From NCBI RefSeq assembly GCF_943846705.1, contig NZ_OX044366.1:2232001-2296000 (forward strand): a stretch of DNA of 64,000 nucleotides, in the 5' to 3' direction. This DNA comes from an uncultured Pseudomonas sp. GTDB lineage: Bacteria; Pseudomonadota; Gammaproteobacteria; Pseudomonadales; Pseudomonadaceae. Each line of letters starts with the position of its first letter. Positions within the stretch are counted from its first letter, which is position 1. Under the pieces are notes generated by a model, which saw only the letters and a program-made list of their open reading frames with translations, did no database searches and had not been told where the DNA came from. Positions 5,238 through 13,991 of this stretch are shown here, in pieces. The translations under genes were made by a program, and so were the position numbers.

Positions 5238-6287
5238 ATGCGTGTTGCCGACTTCAGTTTTGAGCTGCCAGACGCTCTGATTGCCCGCCATCCTCTTGCC
5301 GAACGCCGTGCCAGCCGCTTGCTGGTGCTCGATGGGCCAACCGGTGAGTTGGCGCACAAACAGTTCAGTGATCTGTTGGATTATCTGCGCCCCGGCGATT
5401 TGATGGTGTTCAACAATACGCGGGTGATTCCGGCGCGGCTGTTCGGGCAGAAGGCTTCGGGCGGCAAGCTGGAGGTGCTGGTCGAGCGGGTGCTGGACAG
5501 TCATCGTGTGCTGGCCCATGTGCGTTCGAGCAAGTCGCCCAAGCCCGGTTCGAGCATTTTGATCGACGGCGGTGGCGAGGCCGAGATGGTCGCGCGCCAC
5601 GATGCGTTATTCGAGCTGCGTTTTAGCGAAGAAGTGCTGCCGCTGCTGGAGCGGGTCGGGCATATGCCGTTGCCGCCGTATATCGACCGCCCGGATGAGC
5701 AGGCCGATCGTGAGCGTTATCAGACGGTGTATGCCGACCGTGCCGGCGCCGTGGCCGCGCCGACTGCGGGGCTGCACTTCGATCAGGCGCTGTTGGATGC
5801 CATTGCTGCAAAGGGTGTCGAGCGCGCCTTTGTCACACTGCACGTAGGCGCGGGGACGTTTCAGCCGGTGCGGGTTGAGCGCATCGAAGACCACCATATG
5901 CACACTGAGTGGCTAGAGGTCGGTCAGGATGTGGTGGATGCTGTGGCGGCTTGTCGTGCGCGCGGCGGGCGGGTAATCGCCGTCGGCACCACCAGCGTGC
6001 GTTCGCTGGAAAGCGCCGCGCGCGATGGCGTGCTCAAGGCTTTCAGTGGTGATACCGATATCTTTATTTTCCCAGGCCGGCCGCTGCATGTGGTCGATGC
6101 GCTGGTGACCAATTTCCATTTGCCGGAATCGACCCTGCTGATGCTGGTGTCGGCGTTTGCCGGTTACCCGGAAACCATGGCGGCCTATCAGGCGGCGATT
6201 GCCGGCAAGTACCGTTTTTTCAGTTACGGTGATGCCATGTTTATCACCCGCAATCCCGCACCGCGCGGGCCAGAGGAACAGTTATGA
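5238..6287 (+). CDS. queA: S-adenosylmethionine:tRNA ribosyltransferase-isomerase
   Basis: QueA moves the ribosyl part of S-adenosylmethionine onto 7-aminomethyl-7-deazaguanine in tRNA to give epoxyqueuosine, a late step of queuosine synthesis. The 349-residue protein has the family length and landmarks: start MRVADFSFELPDALIARHPL, GDLMVFNNTRVIPARLFG, the region AAPTAGLHFDQALLDAI and the C-terminal TNFHLPESTLLMLVSAFAG. It overlaps tgt by 4 bp, so the two queuosine enzymes are made together. The ribosome site before the ATG is weak. The gene is now the first chromosomal gene next to the broken tRNA, so any promoter must lie in the roughly 110 bp between them. Confidence 0.97.
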   Translation: MRVADFSFELPDALIARHPLAERRASRLLVLDGPTGELAHKQFSDLLDYLRPGDLMVFNNTRVIPARLFGQKASGGKLEVLVERVLDSHRVLAHVRSSKSPKPGSSILIDGGGEAEMVARHDALFELRFSEEVLPLLERVGHMPLPPYIDRPDEQADRERYQTVYADRAGAVAAPTAGLHFDQALLDAIAAKGVERAFVTLHVGAGTFQPVRVERIEDHHMHTEWLEVGQDVVDAVAACRARGGRVIAVGTTSVRSLESAARDGVLKAFSGDTDIFIFPGRPLHVVDALVTNFHLPESTLLMLVSAFAGYPETMAAYQAAIAGKYRFFSYGDAMFITRNPAPRGPEEQL

Positions 6288-7417
6288 CGCGCACGTGCCG
6301 CATGTCTTTCGAATTATTGGCGACCGAGGGCAAGGCGCGCCGTGGTCGGCTGACCTTTCCGCGTGGCGTGGTGGAAACCCCGGCGTTTATGCCGGTGGGT
6401 ACCTATGGCACGGTCAAGGGCATGATGCCGGACGATGTCGAGGCGATTGGTGCGCAGATTATTCTCGGCAACACCTTTCACCTGTGGCTGCGTCCTGGCA
6501 CCGAGGTGATCAAGAAGCACGGCGACTTGCACGACTTTATGCAGTGGCAGGGGCCGATCCTCACCGACTCCGGCGGTTTTCAGGTGTTTAGCCTGGGCGC
6601 GATGCGCAAGATCAAGGAGGAGGGGGTGTACTTCGCCTCGCCTGTCGACGGTGCCAAGGTGTTTATGGGGCCGGAAGAGTCGATGCAGGTGCAGCGCGAT
6701 CTGGGCTCCGACATCGTGATGATTTTCGATGAATGCACGCCCTATCCGGCCGAGTTTGACGTGGCCAAAAAGTCGATGGAGTTGTCCTTGCGTTGGGCCA
6801 AGCGCTCGAAAGACGCCCATGGCGAGAATACCGCGGCGCTGTTTGGTATCGTTCAGGGCGGCATGCATGAGGAGTTGCGCAAGGTTTCCCTGGAGGGCCT
6901 GGAGCAGATCGGCTTTGACGGTTATGCGATTGGTGGCCTGTCCGTCGGTGAGCCGAAAGAAGAAATGATCAAGGTGCTCGACTACCTGCCCGCGCAGTTG
7001 CCGGCCGATAAGCCGCGCTACCTGATGGGCGTCGGCAAGCCGGAGGATCTGGTCGAAGGCGTGCGCCGTGGTGTGGATATGTTCGACTGCGTGATGCCGA
7101 CCCGTAATGCGCGCAATGGTCACCTGTTTATCGACACGGGCGTGCTGAAAATCCGCAATGCCTTCCATAAGCAGGACAATTCGCCGCTGGATCCGAGCTG
7201 TGATTGTTACACCTGTAAACACTTCTCCCGCGCCTATCTGCATCACTTGGATAAATGCGGCGAAATGCTCGGTAGCATGCTCAATACAATCCATAACTTG
7301 CGGCATTATCAAGTGCTTATGGCTGGTTTGCGCGAGGCTATTCAACAGGGTACATTGGCCGCCTTTGTCGATGCCTTCTATGCCAAGCGCGGGCTGCCAA
7401 CGCCGCCTCTGGACTGA
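6284..7417 (+). CDS. tgt: tRNA-guanine transglycosylase
   Basis: Tgt exchanges guanine 34 of GUN-anticodon tRNAs for the queuine precursor preQ1. The sequence shows the nucleophile region TDSGGFQVFS, the substrate-binding FDECTPYPA, GGLSVGEPKEEM, and the zinc site CDCYTCKHFSRAYLHHL near the C-terminus. The ATG at 6284 gives 377 residues and has GAGGA 6 bases upstream, inside queA. A second ATG at 6302 (MSFELLATEG) would fit the E. coli N-terminus better but has no ribosome site. It is the second gene of the queA-tgt-yajC-secD-secF run. Confidence 0.97.
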   Translation: MTRTCRMSFELLATEGKARRGRLTFPRGVVETPAFMPVGTYGTVKGMMPDDVEAIGAQIILGNTFHLWLRPGTEVIKKHGDLHDFMQWQGPILTDSGGFQVFSLGAMRKIKEEGVYFASPVDGAKVFMGPEESMQVQRDLGSDIVMIFDECTPYPAEFDVAKKSMELSLRWAKRSKDAHGENTAALFGIVQGGMHEELRKVSLEGLEQIGFDGYAIGGLSVGEPKEEMIKVLDYLPAQLPADKPRYLMGVGKPEDLVEGVRRGVDMFDCVMPTRNARNGHLFIDTGVLKIRNAFHKQDNSPLDPSCDCYTCKHFSRAYLHHLDKCGEMLGSMLNTIHNLRHYQVLMAGLREAIQQGTLAAFVDAFYAKRGLPTPPLD

Positions 7418-7456
7418 TTCCCCAACCTTATAAAGACCTTTTAACAGGAGTGTTAT

Positions 7457-7792
7457 ATGAGCTTTTTTATCCCCGCTGCGTTCGCTGAAGGTGCCGTTCC
7501 GGCTGCCGGTCCTGCTGGTAGTGGTTTTGAGTGGGTATTTCTGGTCGGCTTTCTGGTCATCTTCTATCTGATGATCTGGCGTCCACAGGCCAAGCGTGCG
7601 AAAGAGCACAAGGGTCTGATTGGTGGCCTGCAGAAAGGTGATGAAGTGGTAACCAGCGGCGGTATCGCTGGCAAGGTGTCGAAGGTTTCCGATGACTTCG
7701 TGGTAATCGAAGTGTCCGACACCGTCGAGCTGAAGATTCAGAAAGTGGCGATTGCCGCCTCGCTGCCTAAAGGCACGCTGAAAGCGATCTAA
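7457..7792 (+). CDS. yajC: Sec translocase accessory subunit YajC
   Basis: YajC is a small inner-membrane protein that associates with SecDF. The 111-residue product has a short periplasmic N-terminus, one membrane span (WVFLVGFLVIFYLMIW, about 26-42), and the typical RPQAKRAKEHKGLI after it. A soluble KOW-like tail (GDEVVTSGGIAGKV) follows. CAGGAG lies 7 bases before the ATG. It precedes secD by 62 bp, in which GGGGCGC-TTAAT-GCGCCCC (7816-7834) forms an intra-operon hairpin. Confidence 0.96.
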   Translation: MSFFIPAAFAEGAVPAAGPAGSGFEWVFLVGFLVIFYLMIWRPQAKRAKEHKGLIGGLQKGDEVVTSGGIAGKVSKVSDDFVVIEVSDTVELKIQKVAIAASLPKGTLKAI

Positions 7793-7854
7793 GCCACACA
7801 CCTTTACCATTCGACGGGGCGCTTAATGCGCCCCGCGTCATAACGGGCGGCGTC

Positions 7855-9723
7855 ATGCTCAACAAATTTCCCCTCTGGAAGTACCTGCTGATTCTGGCTG
7901 TGCTAGCAATCGGTTTCCTCTATTCCGCGCCCAATCTGTACCCGGATGATCCGGCGATCCAGATCAGTGGCAACAGCTCCGCCATGCGCGTCGAGCAGGC
8001 TGACCTGGAGCGCGCTAAGCGTGCGCTGGAAGCGGCCGGTATCAGTGTAAAAGCAGTCAGCGTGGCCAATCAGGGGCGTGCCGGCTTGCTGCGCTTGAAC
8101 AGCGCTGAAGATCAGTTGCCTGCCAAAGAGCTGGTGCGCAAGACTTTGAGCGATGAGTTCGTGGTGGCGTTGAACCTGGCGCAAACCACACCGGATTGGC
8201 TGCGCAACCTGGGCGGTAGCCCAATGAAGCTCGGTCTGGACTTGTCCGGTGGTGTGCACTTCCTGATGGAAGTGGACATGGACAAAGCCCTGGATGCGCG
8301 CCGTAAGGTCTACGAGGGTGAGGTCAAGAGCCTGCTGCGCAAAGAGCGTGTGCGTTATCGCAGTCTGCCTGAGCTCAATGGTGCTATTCAGTTGGGTTTT
8401 GTTGATGAGGCGGCGTTGGAGAAAGCTCAGCAGCTGATTCGCAAGGATTTTAACGATTTTGATATGACCACTGTGCAGCGTAATGAGTTGCAGGTGCTGC
8501 GTTTGGCGCTGACCCAGGCCAAGCTGGTCGAAATTCGCGAATACTCGATCAAGCAGAACCTGACCACGGTGCGCAATCGGGTCAATGAGCTGGGTGTAGC
8601 CGAGCCGCTGGTCCAGCGTCAGGGGGCCAACCGCATCGTGGTTGAGCTGCCGGGCGTGCAGGACACCGCCGAAGCCAAGCGTATTCTCGGCAAGACCGCC
8701 AACTTGGAGTTCCGTCTGGCCGCTGAGCCGGATGCAGCCAGGGCGGCGACAGAAAGCTTCGAGTTCCGCCAGGAAGGCCGTCCGCCGGCGCTGCTGGAGC
8801 GTGATCTGATCATCACCGGTGACCAAGTGACCGATGCGCAGGCCAGCTTCGACGAAAACGGCAGCCCGCAGGTGAATATCCGCCTGGATGGCCGTGGTGG
8901 TGATCTGATGAATCGCGCCACCCGCAACAATGTCGGGCGCAGCATGGCGGTGATCTTTATCGAGCAGAAGCCGGTGACCCGCTATGTGCGTCAGGTGGTC
9001 GATGGCGTCGAGAAGGAAGTCGAACTGCAGACCTTCGTCGAAGAGAAGAAGATCATCAGCCTGGCCACTATTCAGTCACCGCTGGGTAGCCAGTTCCGCA
9101 TCACCGGCCTGGATGGCCAGGGCGAGTCGTCCGAGCTAGCGCTGCTGTTACGTGCTGGTGGCCTGGCGGCGCCGATGTACTTCGCGGAAGAGCGCACCAT
9201 TGGCCCGAGCCTGGGTGCTGACAACATTGCCAAGGGCGTAAATGCGTCGTTGTGGGCAATGCTGTTTGTCTCGCTGTTCATCATTGCCATCTACCGTGCC
9301 TTTGGTGTGCTGGCGACTTTTGCCCTGGGCCTGAACATGGTGCTGTTGCTGGCGCTGATGTCTCTGCTCAGTGCTACCCTGACCCTGCCAGGCATTGCCG
9401 GTATCGTGCTGACTATGGGTATGGCGGTGGATGCCAACGTGCTGATCTTCTCGCGTATTCGTGAGGAAATAGCCAATGGCATGTCGATTCAGCGTGCGAT
9501 CCATGAAGGCTTTGATCGGGCCTACTCGGCGATTGTCGATGCCAACCTGACCACCCTGTTGGTCGGCGGTATTTTGTTCGCCATGGGCACTGGGCCGGTC
9601 AAGGGCTTCGCGGTGACCCTGTCGCTGGGCATCATCACATCGATGTTTACCGCCATTCTGGTGACGCGTTGCATGGTCAACCTGACGTGCGGCGGGCGTG
9701 ACTTCAAGAAGTTGTGGATTTAA
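7855..9723 (+). CDS. secD: Protein translocase subunit SecD
   Basis: SecD works with SecF in the inner membrane and uses the proton gradient to pull exported proteins through at the periplasmic side. The 622-residue protein has an N-terminal span (LWKYLLILAVLAIGFLYSAP), the conserved GLDLSGGVHFLMEVD near residue 125, a large periplasmic domain, and a C-terminal block of five membrane spans from about residue 460 with GMAVDANVLIFSRIREE. It is 9 bp upstream of secF. Confidence 0.97.
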   Translation: MLNKFPLWKYLLILAVLAIGFLYSAPNLYPDDPAIQISGNSSAMRVEQADLERAKRALEAAGISVKAVSVANQGRAGLLRLNSAEDQLPAKELVRKTLSDEFVVALNLAQTTPDWLRNLGGSPMKLGLDLSGGVHFLMEVDMDKALDARRKVYEGEVKSLLRKERVRYRSLPELNGAIQLGFVDEAALEKAQQLIRKDFNDFDMTTVQRNELQVLRLALTQAKLVEIREYSIKQNLTTVRNRVNELGVAEPLVQRQGANRIVVELPGVQDTAEAKRILGKTANLEFRLAAEPDAARAATESFEFRQEGRPPALLERDLIITGDQVTDAQASFDENGSPQVNIRLDGRGGDLMNRATRNNVGRSMAVIFIEQKPVTRYVRQVVDGVEKEVELQTFVEEKKIISLATIQSPLGSQFRITGLDGQGESSELALLLRAGGLAAPMYFAEERTIGPSLGADNIAKGVNASLWAMLFVSLFIIAIYRAFGVLATFALGLNMVLLLALMSLLSATLTLPGIAGIVLTMGMAVDANVLIFSRIREEIANGMSIQRAIHEGFDRAYSAIVDANLTTLLVGGILFAMGTGPVKGFAVTLSLGIITSMFTAILVTRCMVNLTCGGRDFKKLWI

Positions 9724-9732
9724 GGGGCTGTG

Positions 9733-10638
9733 ATGAATCGTACGATCAACTTCATGGGGGTTCGCAATATTGCGTTCGCCCTCACTGTGCTGCTGACGCT
9801 GGTGTCGCTGGGTAGCCTGTTTACCAAGGGGCTGAACCTGGGCCTGGACTTTACCGGCGGTACGCAAATCGAGCTGAGCTACGAGCAGCCAGCAGACCTC
9901 GGTAATATCCGCGCGCAGTTGGCGGGTGCCGGCTATGCCGATGCCGTGGTGCAGAGTTTTGGTGCCACCACCGATGTGGTGGTGCGCATGCAGGGCAATG
10001 ATCCTGAGCTGGGTAACAAAGTAGCGACAGCGCTGCGCCAGGCCGGTGAGCAGCTTGAGGTGAAGAAGGTTGAGTTCGTCGGCCCGCAGGTCGGTGAAGA
10101 GCTGCGTGATCAGGGCGGGCTAGGGCTGCTGCTGGCGCTGGGTGGGGTGATGCTTTACCTGGCCTTCCGCTTTCAGTGGAAGTTCGGTGTGGCGGCGATT
10201 ATCTCGCTGGTCCACGACGTGATTGTCACTCTCGGCATTCTCTCGTTCTTTCAGATCACTTTCGACCTGACGGTGATGGCGGCGTTACTGGCGATCATCG
10301 GTTACTCGCTGAACGACACTATCGTGGTGTTCGACCGGGTGCGGGAGAACTTCCGCGTGCTGCGCAAGACGAGCTTGATCGACAATATCAACATCTCCAC
10401 CACGCAGACCCTGTTGCGCACCATGGCGACCTCCATATCTACTTTGTTGGCGATTGGTGCGTTGCTGATGTTTGCCGGCGACAACCTGTATGCATTCTCG
10501 GTGGCGCTGTTTGTCGGTGTGGCGGCGGGTACCTACTCGTCGGTCTATATCGCCAACGTGATGCTGGTGTGGCTTGATCTGACCGTGGATGATTTGATTC
10601 CGCCGGTGGTGGAAGAAGAGGTTGATGAGCGTCCTTGA
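9733..10638 (+). CDS. secF: Protein translocase subunit SecF
   Basis: SecF is the partner of SecD. The 301-residue protein starts MNRTINFMGVRNIAFALTV (first span), then GLDFTGGTQIEL, a shorter periplasmic domain, and five C-terminal spans with GYSLNDTIVVFDRVREN. The ATG at 9733 was chosen over the GTG at 9730 because AAGGGG sits at the usual distance and the homologous N-terminus begins MN/MR. The operon ends here with a strong terminator. Confidence 0.96.
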   Translation: MNRTINFMGVRNIAFALTVLLTLVSLGSLFTKGLNLGLDFTGGTQIELSYEQPADLGNIRAQLAGAGYADAVVQSFGATTDVVVRMQGNDPELGNKVATALRQAGEQLEVKKVEFVGPQVGEELRDQGGLGLLLALGGVMLYLAFRFQWKFGVAAIISLVHDVIVTLGILSFFQITFDLTVMAALLAIIGYSLNDTIVVFDRVRENFRVLRKTSLIDNINISTTQTLLRTMATSISTLLAIGALLMFAGDNLYAFSVALFVGVAAGTYSSVYIANVMLVWLDLTVDDLIPPVVEEEVDERP

Positions 10639-10670
10639 TTCTGTGCGCTTAATCGCAAATGTTTGAATAG

Positions 10671-10704
10671 ACCGGGCAGGTATTGAACTTGCCCGGTTTT
10701 TTTA
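10671..10704 (+). terminator. Rho-independent terminator after secF
   Basis: ACCGGGCA at 10671-10678 pairs with TGCCCGGT at 10690-10697 across an 11-base loop, followed by a T-run. It closes the queA-secF run. Confidence 0.85.
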
Positions 10705-10763
10705 TGCTCCAAGGCAGGGATTAAGGCGCGATGCGCGCTAAGCAGCGTTTCCAGGAGGTTGGT

Positions 10764-11291
10764 ATGAATAAGTCATTGTTGGTCGGTGCAGTATTGGGTG
10801 CAGTGGGTGTGACGGCAGGCGGTGCGGTGGCCACTTACAACGTTGTCACTGCCCCTAAGTATGCTGAAGTGCTCGCAGTGAAGCCGGTTAACCAAACCAT
10901 CAAGACCCCGCGAGAGGTGTGTAAAGACGTGGCGGTCACCCGGCAGGCACCGGTCAAGGATCAGCATAAAATTGCCGGTACGGCGATTGGTGCGGTGGTT
11001 GGCGGTTTGTTGGGTAACCAGGTTGGTGGTGGTAACGGCAAGAAGTTGGCAACCGTGGCCGGTGCGGTCGGCGGTGGCTATGCCGGTAACAAGGTGCAGG
11101 GCAGCATGCAGGCCAATGACACGGTGACCACCACCGAAACGCGCTGCAATACGGTGACCGACACCAGTGAGAAACTGGTTGGTTATGATGTTAAGTACGA
11201 GTTGGACGGTAAGATTAGCCAAGTGCGTATGGCTAATGATCCAGGTCAGCGCATCCCGGTGCGTGATGGTCAGTTGGTGTTGGCCGAGTAA
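10764..11291 (+). CDS. Glycine-zipper 2TM protein, probable envelope protein
   Basis: The 175-residue protein has an N-terminal hydrophobic signal or anchor (LLVGAVLGAVGVTAGGAVAT), then a polar part with VCKDVAVTRQAPVKDQHKIAG. A glycine-zipper membrane motif follows (TAIGAVVGGLLGNQVGGG, VAGAVGGGYAGNKVQ at about 77-115), and a soluble tail has CNTVTD and YDVKYELDGK. This is the Rickettsia 17-kDa antigen/SlyB-like family, whose exact role in the cell envelope is poorly known. The ATG at 10764 follows AGGAGG by 7 bases; an upstream ATG at 10731 does not. It stands alone between two terminators. Confidence 0.88.
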   Translation: MNKSLLVGAVLGAVGVTAGGAVATYNVVTAPKYAEVLAVKPVNQTIKTPREVCKDVAVTRQAPVKDQHKIAGTAIGAVVGGLLGNQVGGGNGKKLATVAGAVGGGYAGNKVQGSMQANDTVTTTETRCNTVTDTSEKLVGYDVKYELDGKISQVRMANDPGQRIPVRDGQLVLAE

Positions 11292-11295
11292 GTGT

Positions 11296-11339
11296 TCAGG
11301 CAATAAAAAAGCGCCCTAGGGCGCTTTTTTATTGCCTGA
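11296..11339. terminator. Perfect 44-bp palindrome, bidirectional terminator
   Basis: TCAGGCAATAAAAAAGCGCC at the left continues into an arm of 22 bases (11296-11317) that is the exact reverse complement of 11318-11339. It contains A6-GCGCCC and GGGCGC-T6, so it ends transcription in both directions between the convergent glycine-zipper gene and suhB. Confidence 0.9.
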
Positions 11340-11343
11340 CCTA

Positions 11344-12159
11344 TTAGCGCTTCAAAGCGGCTGACAGGTGCGGCTGGATAGCAGTGAGTACCGCTTTGAA
11401 GCACTTGGTGTTGCCGGCCACGATCTGGCCTTTTTCAAGGAATTCATGGCTGCCGTTGAAGTCGCTGACCAGGCCGCCTGCTTCTTGAATCAGCAGGGCG
11501 CCGGCGGCCATGTCCCATTCGGACAGACCAAACTCCCAGAATGCATCGAAGCGGCCCGTGGCAACGTAGGCCAAGTCCAGGCTTGCTGCTCCGCCCTGGC
11601 GTAGGCCCGCAGCCTGGCCAACCAAGCTGCGGAACATGCCGATGTGGTTTTCGAGGTTGTCCATCTGGCTGTCGCGGAACGGGAAGCCGGTGCCGAGCAG
11701 TGCGCCTTCCAGGCTCTTGCGATTGCCAACGCGCATCCGGCGGCCGTTGAGGGCAGCGCCGCGGCCGCGGCTGGTGGTGAATTCTTCTTGGCGCACGGGG
11801 TCGATGATCACGGCATGCTCAAGGCGGCCACGGTATTTGCAGGCGATGCTCACGGCGTAATGCGGAATGCCGCGGATAAAGTTAGCGCTGCCATCCAGTG
11901 CGTCGATGATCCACACATAGTCAGCGCCTTCACCGCTGCCTGCGCTCAGGCCGCTTTCCTTGCCGAAGATGCCGTGAGTCGGGTAGGCCTTGCGCAAGCC
12001 CTGGATGATCAGTTGCTCGGCGGAGCGATTAAGCTCAGTTACATAGTCCTTGGCTTCTTTCTCGTCGACCGAGATGACGTCCAAGCGTTCGGTCGAGCGG
12101 AAGATCATTTCGCCGGCGCTACGGGCTGCGCGCAGCGCGATATTCAGCATGGGCTGCAT
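11344..12159 (-). CDS. suhB: Inositol-1-monophosphatase SuhB
   Basis: SuhB hydrolyses inositol phosphates and in gammaproteobacteria also joins the Nus antitermination complex on rRNA operons. The 271-residue protein has the IMPase motifs DALDGSANFIRGIPHYAVS (metal-binding Asp residues) and LSEWDMAAGALLIQEAGG. The usual GEES is GKES here. It is divergent from trmJ with 144 bp between the starts and convergent with the glycine-zipper gene. Confidence 0.95.
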   Translation of the reverse strand: MQPMLNIALRAARSAGEMIFRSTERLDVISVDEKEAKDYVTELNRSAEQLIIQGLRKAYPTHGIFGKESGLSAGSGEGADYVWIIDALDGSANFIRGIPHYAVSIACKYRGRLEHAVIIDPVRQEEFTTSRGRGAALNGRRMRVGNRKSLEGALLGTGFPFRDSQMDNLENHIGMFRSLVGQAAGLRQGGAASLDLAYVATGRFDAFWEFGLSEWDMAAGALLIQEAGGLVSDFNGSHEFLEKGQIVAGNTKCFKAVLTAIQPHLSAALKR

Positions 12160-12303
12160 GGATGTTCACCTGGGTCGTTAAAGAAAGCCGGCCATTCTAG
12201 CAGAAAAGCCCGGCGGTTGAAGTGCAACCTGCACCTTGCGTGGCGTAAGGCTTGATGGTTCTGTAAGATTTGCCTCTCTAAGCCTTGTCTGTGAGCGTTT
12301 GCG

Positions 12304-13083
12304 TTGCTAGAAAATATTCGCGTTGTCTTGGTCAATACCAGCCATCCGGGCAATATCGGTGGCGCGGCGCGGGCCATGAAAAACATGGGGTTGTCGCAGT
12401 TAGTGCTGGTTGATCCGCAGGACTTTCCCAGCGCCGATGCGGTGGCCAGGGCTTCTGGAGCCAGTGATGTGCTCGATGCGGCGCAGGTGGTAGGCACGCT
12501 GGAAGAGGCGTTGGTCGGCTGCAGTCTGGTGCTCGGCACCAGTGCGCGGGATCGGCGTATTCCCTGGCCGCTGCTGGATCCGCGTGAGTGTGGCGTGGCG
12601 GCGTGCGAGCAGGCGCGGCAAGGTGCGCAGGTGGCGTTGGTGTTTGGACGTGAGTATGCCGGGCTGACCAATGAAGAATTGCAGCGTTGCCATTTTCACG
12701 TGCACATACCGTCAGACCCGGAGTTTAGTTCGCTGAATCTGGCGGCTGCGGTGCAGGTCTTGGCCTATGAGGTGCGTATGGCCTGGTTGGCGGCCGAGAA
12801 TCAACCGACCAAGACGCTCAAATTAGAAACAACTGCCATGCAGAGTTCGCAGCCGGTAACGGCAGATGAGTTGGAGTCGTTTTACGCGCATCTTGAGCAG
12901 GCGCTGGTTGAAATCAGGTTTCTAGATCCGGCCAAGCCGCGGCACTTGATGAGTCGCTTGCGCCGCTTGTATGGGCGCAGCGAGGTCAGCAAGCTGGAAA
13001 TGAATATCTTGCGCGGTATCTTGACGGAAACCATCAAGGCGGCGCGTGGCGAGCACTCTGGGCAGGAGAAAGTAGATGTTTGA
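12304..13083 (+). CDS. trmJ: tRNA (cytidine/uridine-2'-O-)-methyltransferase TrmJ
   Basis: TrmJ methylates the 2'-OH of residue 32 in tRNAs. The sequence shows the SPOUT motifs NTSHPGNIGGAARAMKNMGL, VALVFGREYAGLTNEEL and SSLNLAAAVQVLAYE. The 259-residue protein starts at a TTG (12304) because LENIRVVLVN matches the family N-terminus and no ATG or GTG is available nearby. The low-efficiency start may limit expression. It overlaps cysE by 8 bp. Confidence 0.95.
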   Translation: MLENIRVVLVNTSHPGNIGGAARAMKNMGLSQLVLVDPQDFPSADAVARASGASDVLDAAQVVGTLEEALVGCSLVLGTSARDRRIPWPLLDPRECGVAACEQARQGAQVALVFGREYAGLTNEELQRCHFHVHIPSDPEFSSLNLAAAVQVLAYEVRMAWLAAENQPTKTLKLETTAMQSSQPVTADELESFYAHLEQALVEIRFLDPAKPRHLMSRLRRLYGRSEVSKLEMNILRGILTETIKAARGEHSGQEKVDV

Positions 13084-13852
13084 GCGCGTGCGGGAAGACA
13101 TTCAGAGCGTGTTCCATCGCGACCCGGCTGCGCGTAATACCTTTGAGGTGGTCACGTGCTATCCGGGTTTGCATGCGGTCTGGTTGCATCGCGTGGCGCA
13201 TGCGCTTTGGGTGGCTGGCTGGAAGTGGCTGGCGCGCGTGGTGTCGAATATCGGGCGCTGGATGACTGGGGTCGAAATCCATCCCGGGGCGAAAATTGGT
13301 CGGCGCTTCTTTATCGATCACGGCATGGGCATTGTGATTGGCGAGACCGCGGAAATCGGTAATGACGTCACGCTTTATCAGGGTGTGACGCTGGGTGGTA
13401 CCAGCTGGAACAAGGGTAAGCGTCACCCAACCTTGGAAGATGGTGTGGTGGTTGGTGCGGGTGCCAAAGTGTTGGGGCCGTTTACAGTGGGTGCGGGCGC
13501 CAAGATTGGCTCCAATGCCGTGGTGACCAAGGAGGTGCCGGCGGGTGCTACGGCGGTTGGTATTCCAGGGCGGATTATTGTTAAGGCCGATGATGAGCAG
13601 GAAGCCAAGCGTAAGGCGATTGCCGAGAAGCTCGGCTTCGATGCCTATGGCGTGGGTCAGGACATGCCTGATCCGGTGGCGCGCGCCATTGGTCAGTTGC
13701 TCGATCACCTGCATGCGGTGGACGGGCAGTTGGAGGGAATGTGCGGTGCGCTCAAGGCCTTGGGCAGTGATTACTGCTCTAAGGACCTGCCGCAGTTGCG
13801 TAATGAGGATTTCGCTGGTGTGGTCAAGGATGCAGACAACCCTGCAGTTTGA
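13076..13852 (+). CDS. cysE: Serine O-acetyltransferase
   Basis: CysE makes O-acetylserine from serine and acetyl-CoA, the committed step of cysteine synthesis. It has an N-terminal helical part with HRVAHALW, then a left-handed beta-helix with hexapeptide repeats (VEIHPGAKIGRRFFIDHGMG, GETAEIGNDVTLYQGVTLGG). The 258-residue length fits the Pseudomonas enzyme. Its place directly before iscR is conserved in pseudomonads and fits the need for cysteine as sulfur donor for IscS. AGGAG stands about 6 bases before the ATG. Confidence 0.96.
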   Translation: MFERVREDIQSVFHRDPAARNTFEVVTCYPGLHAVWLHRVAHALWVAGWKWLARVVSNIGRWMTGVEIHPGAKIGRRFFIDHGMGIVIGETAEIGNDVTLYQGVTLGGTSWNKGKRHPTLEDGVVVGAGAKVLGPFTVGAGAKIGSNAVVTKEVPAGATAVGIPGRIIVKADDEQEAKRKAIAEKLGFDAYGVGQDMPDPVARAIGQLLDHLHAVDGQLEGMCGALKALGSDYCSKDLPQLRNEDFAGVVKDADNPAV

Positions 13853-13926
13853 TGGTGTGGGCGCGGGCGTTTTGCTAAACTGCGCGCCCTTCACGTCCGC
13901 TAATCCCGACTAGAGCGCTAGGTCTT

Positions 13927-13959
13927 ATAGTTGACTTAAATACTCGGGAATTGCATAAT
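13927..13959 (+). promoter_or_regulatory. isc promoter with an IscR type 1 site
   Basis: TTGACT (13931-13936) and CATAAT (13954-13959) are 17 bases apart. The sequence ATAGTTGACTTAAATACTCG from 13927, extending to about 13951, closely matches the E. coli IscR type 1 operator at its own promoter (ATAGTTGACC then TACTCGGGAAT). Holo-IscR would cover the -35 box and repress the operon when clusters are plentiful. Confidence 0.85.
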
Positions 13960-13991
13960 CGCAGCATATTGCGATCACGCGGTAATCCCTT

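Noticed and set aside
6314..7810. 498-codon open frame on the minus strand across tgt and yajC
   Set aside because: It is the mirror of strongly coding genes in GC-biased DNA; its product is His/Gln-rich and has no domain.
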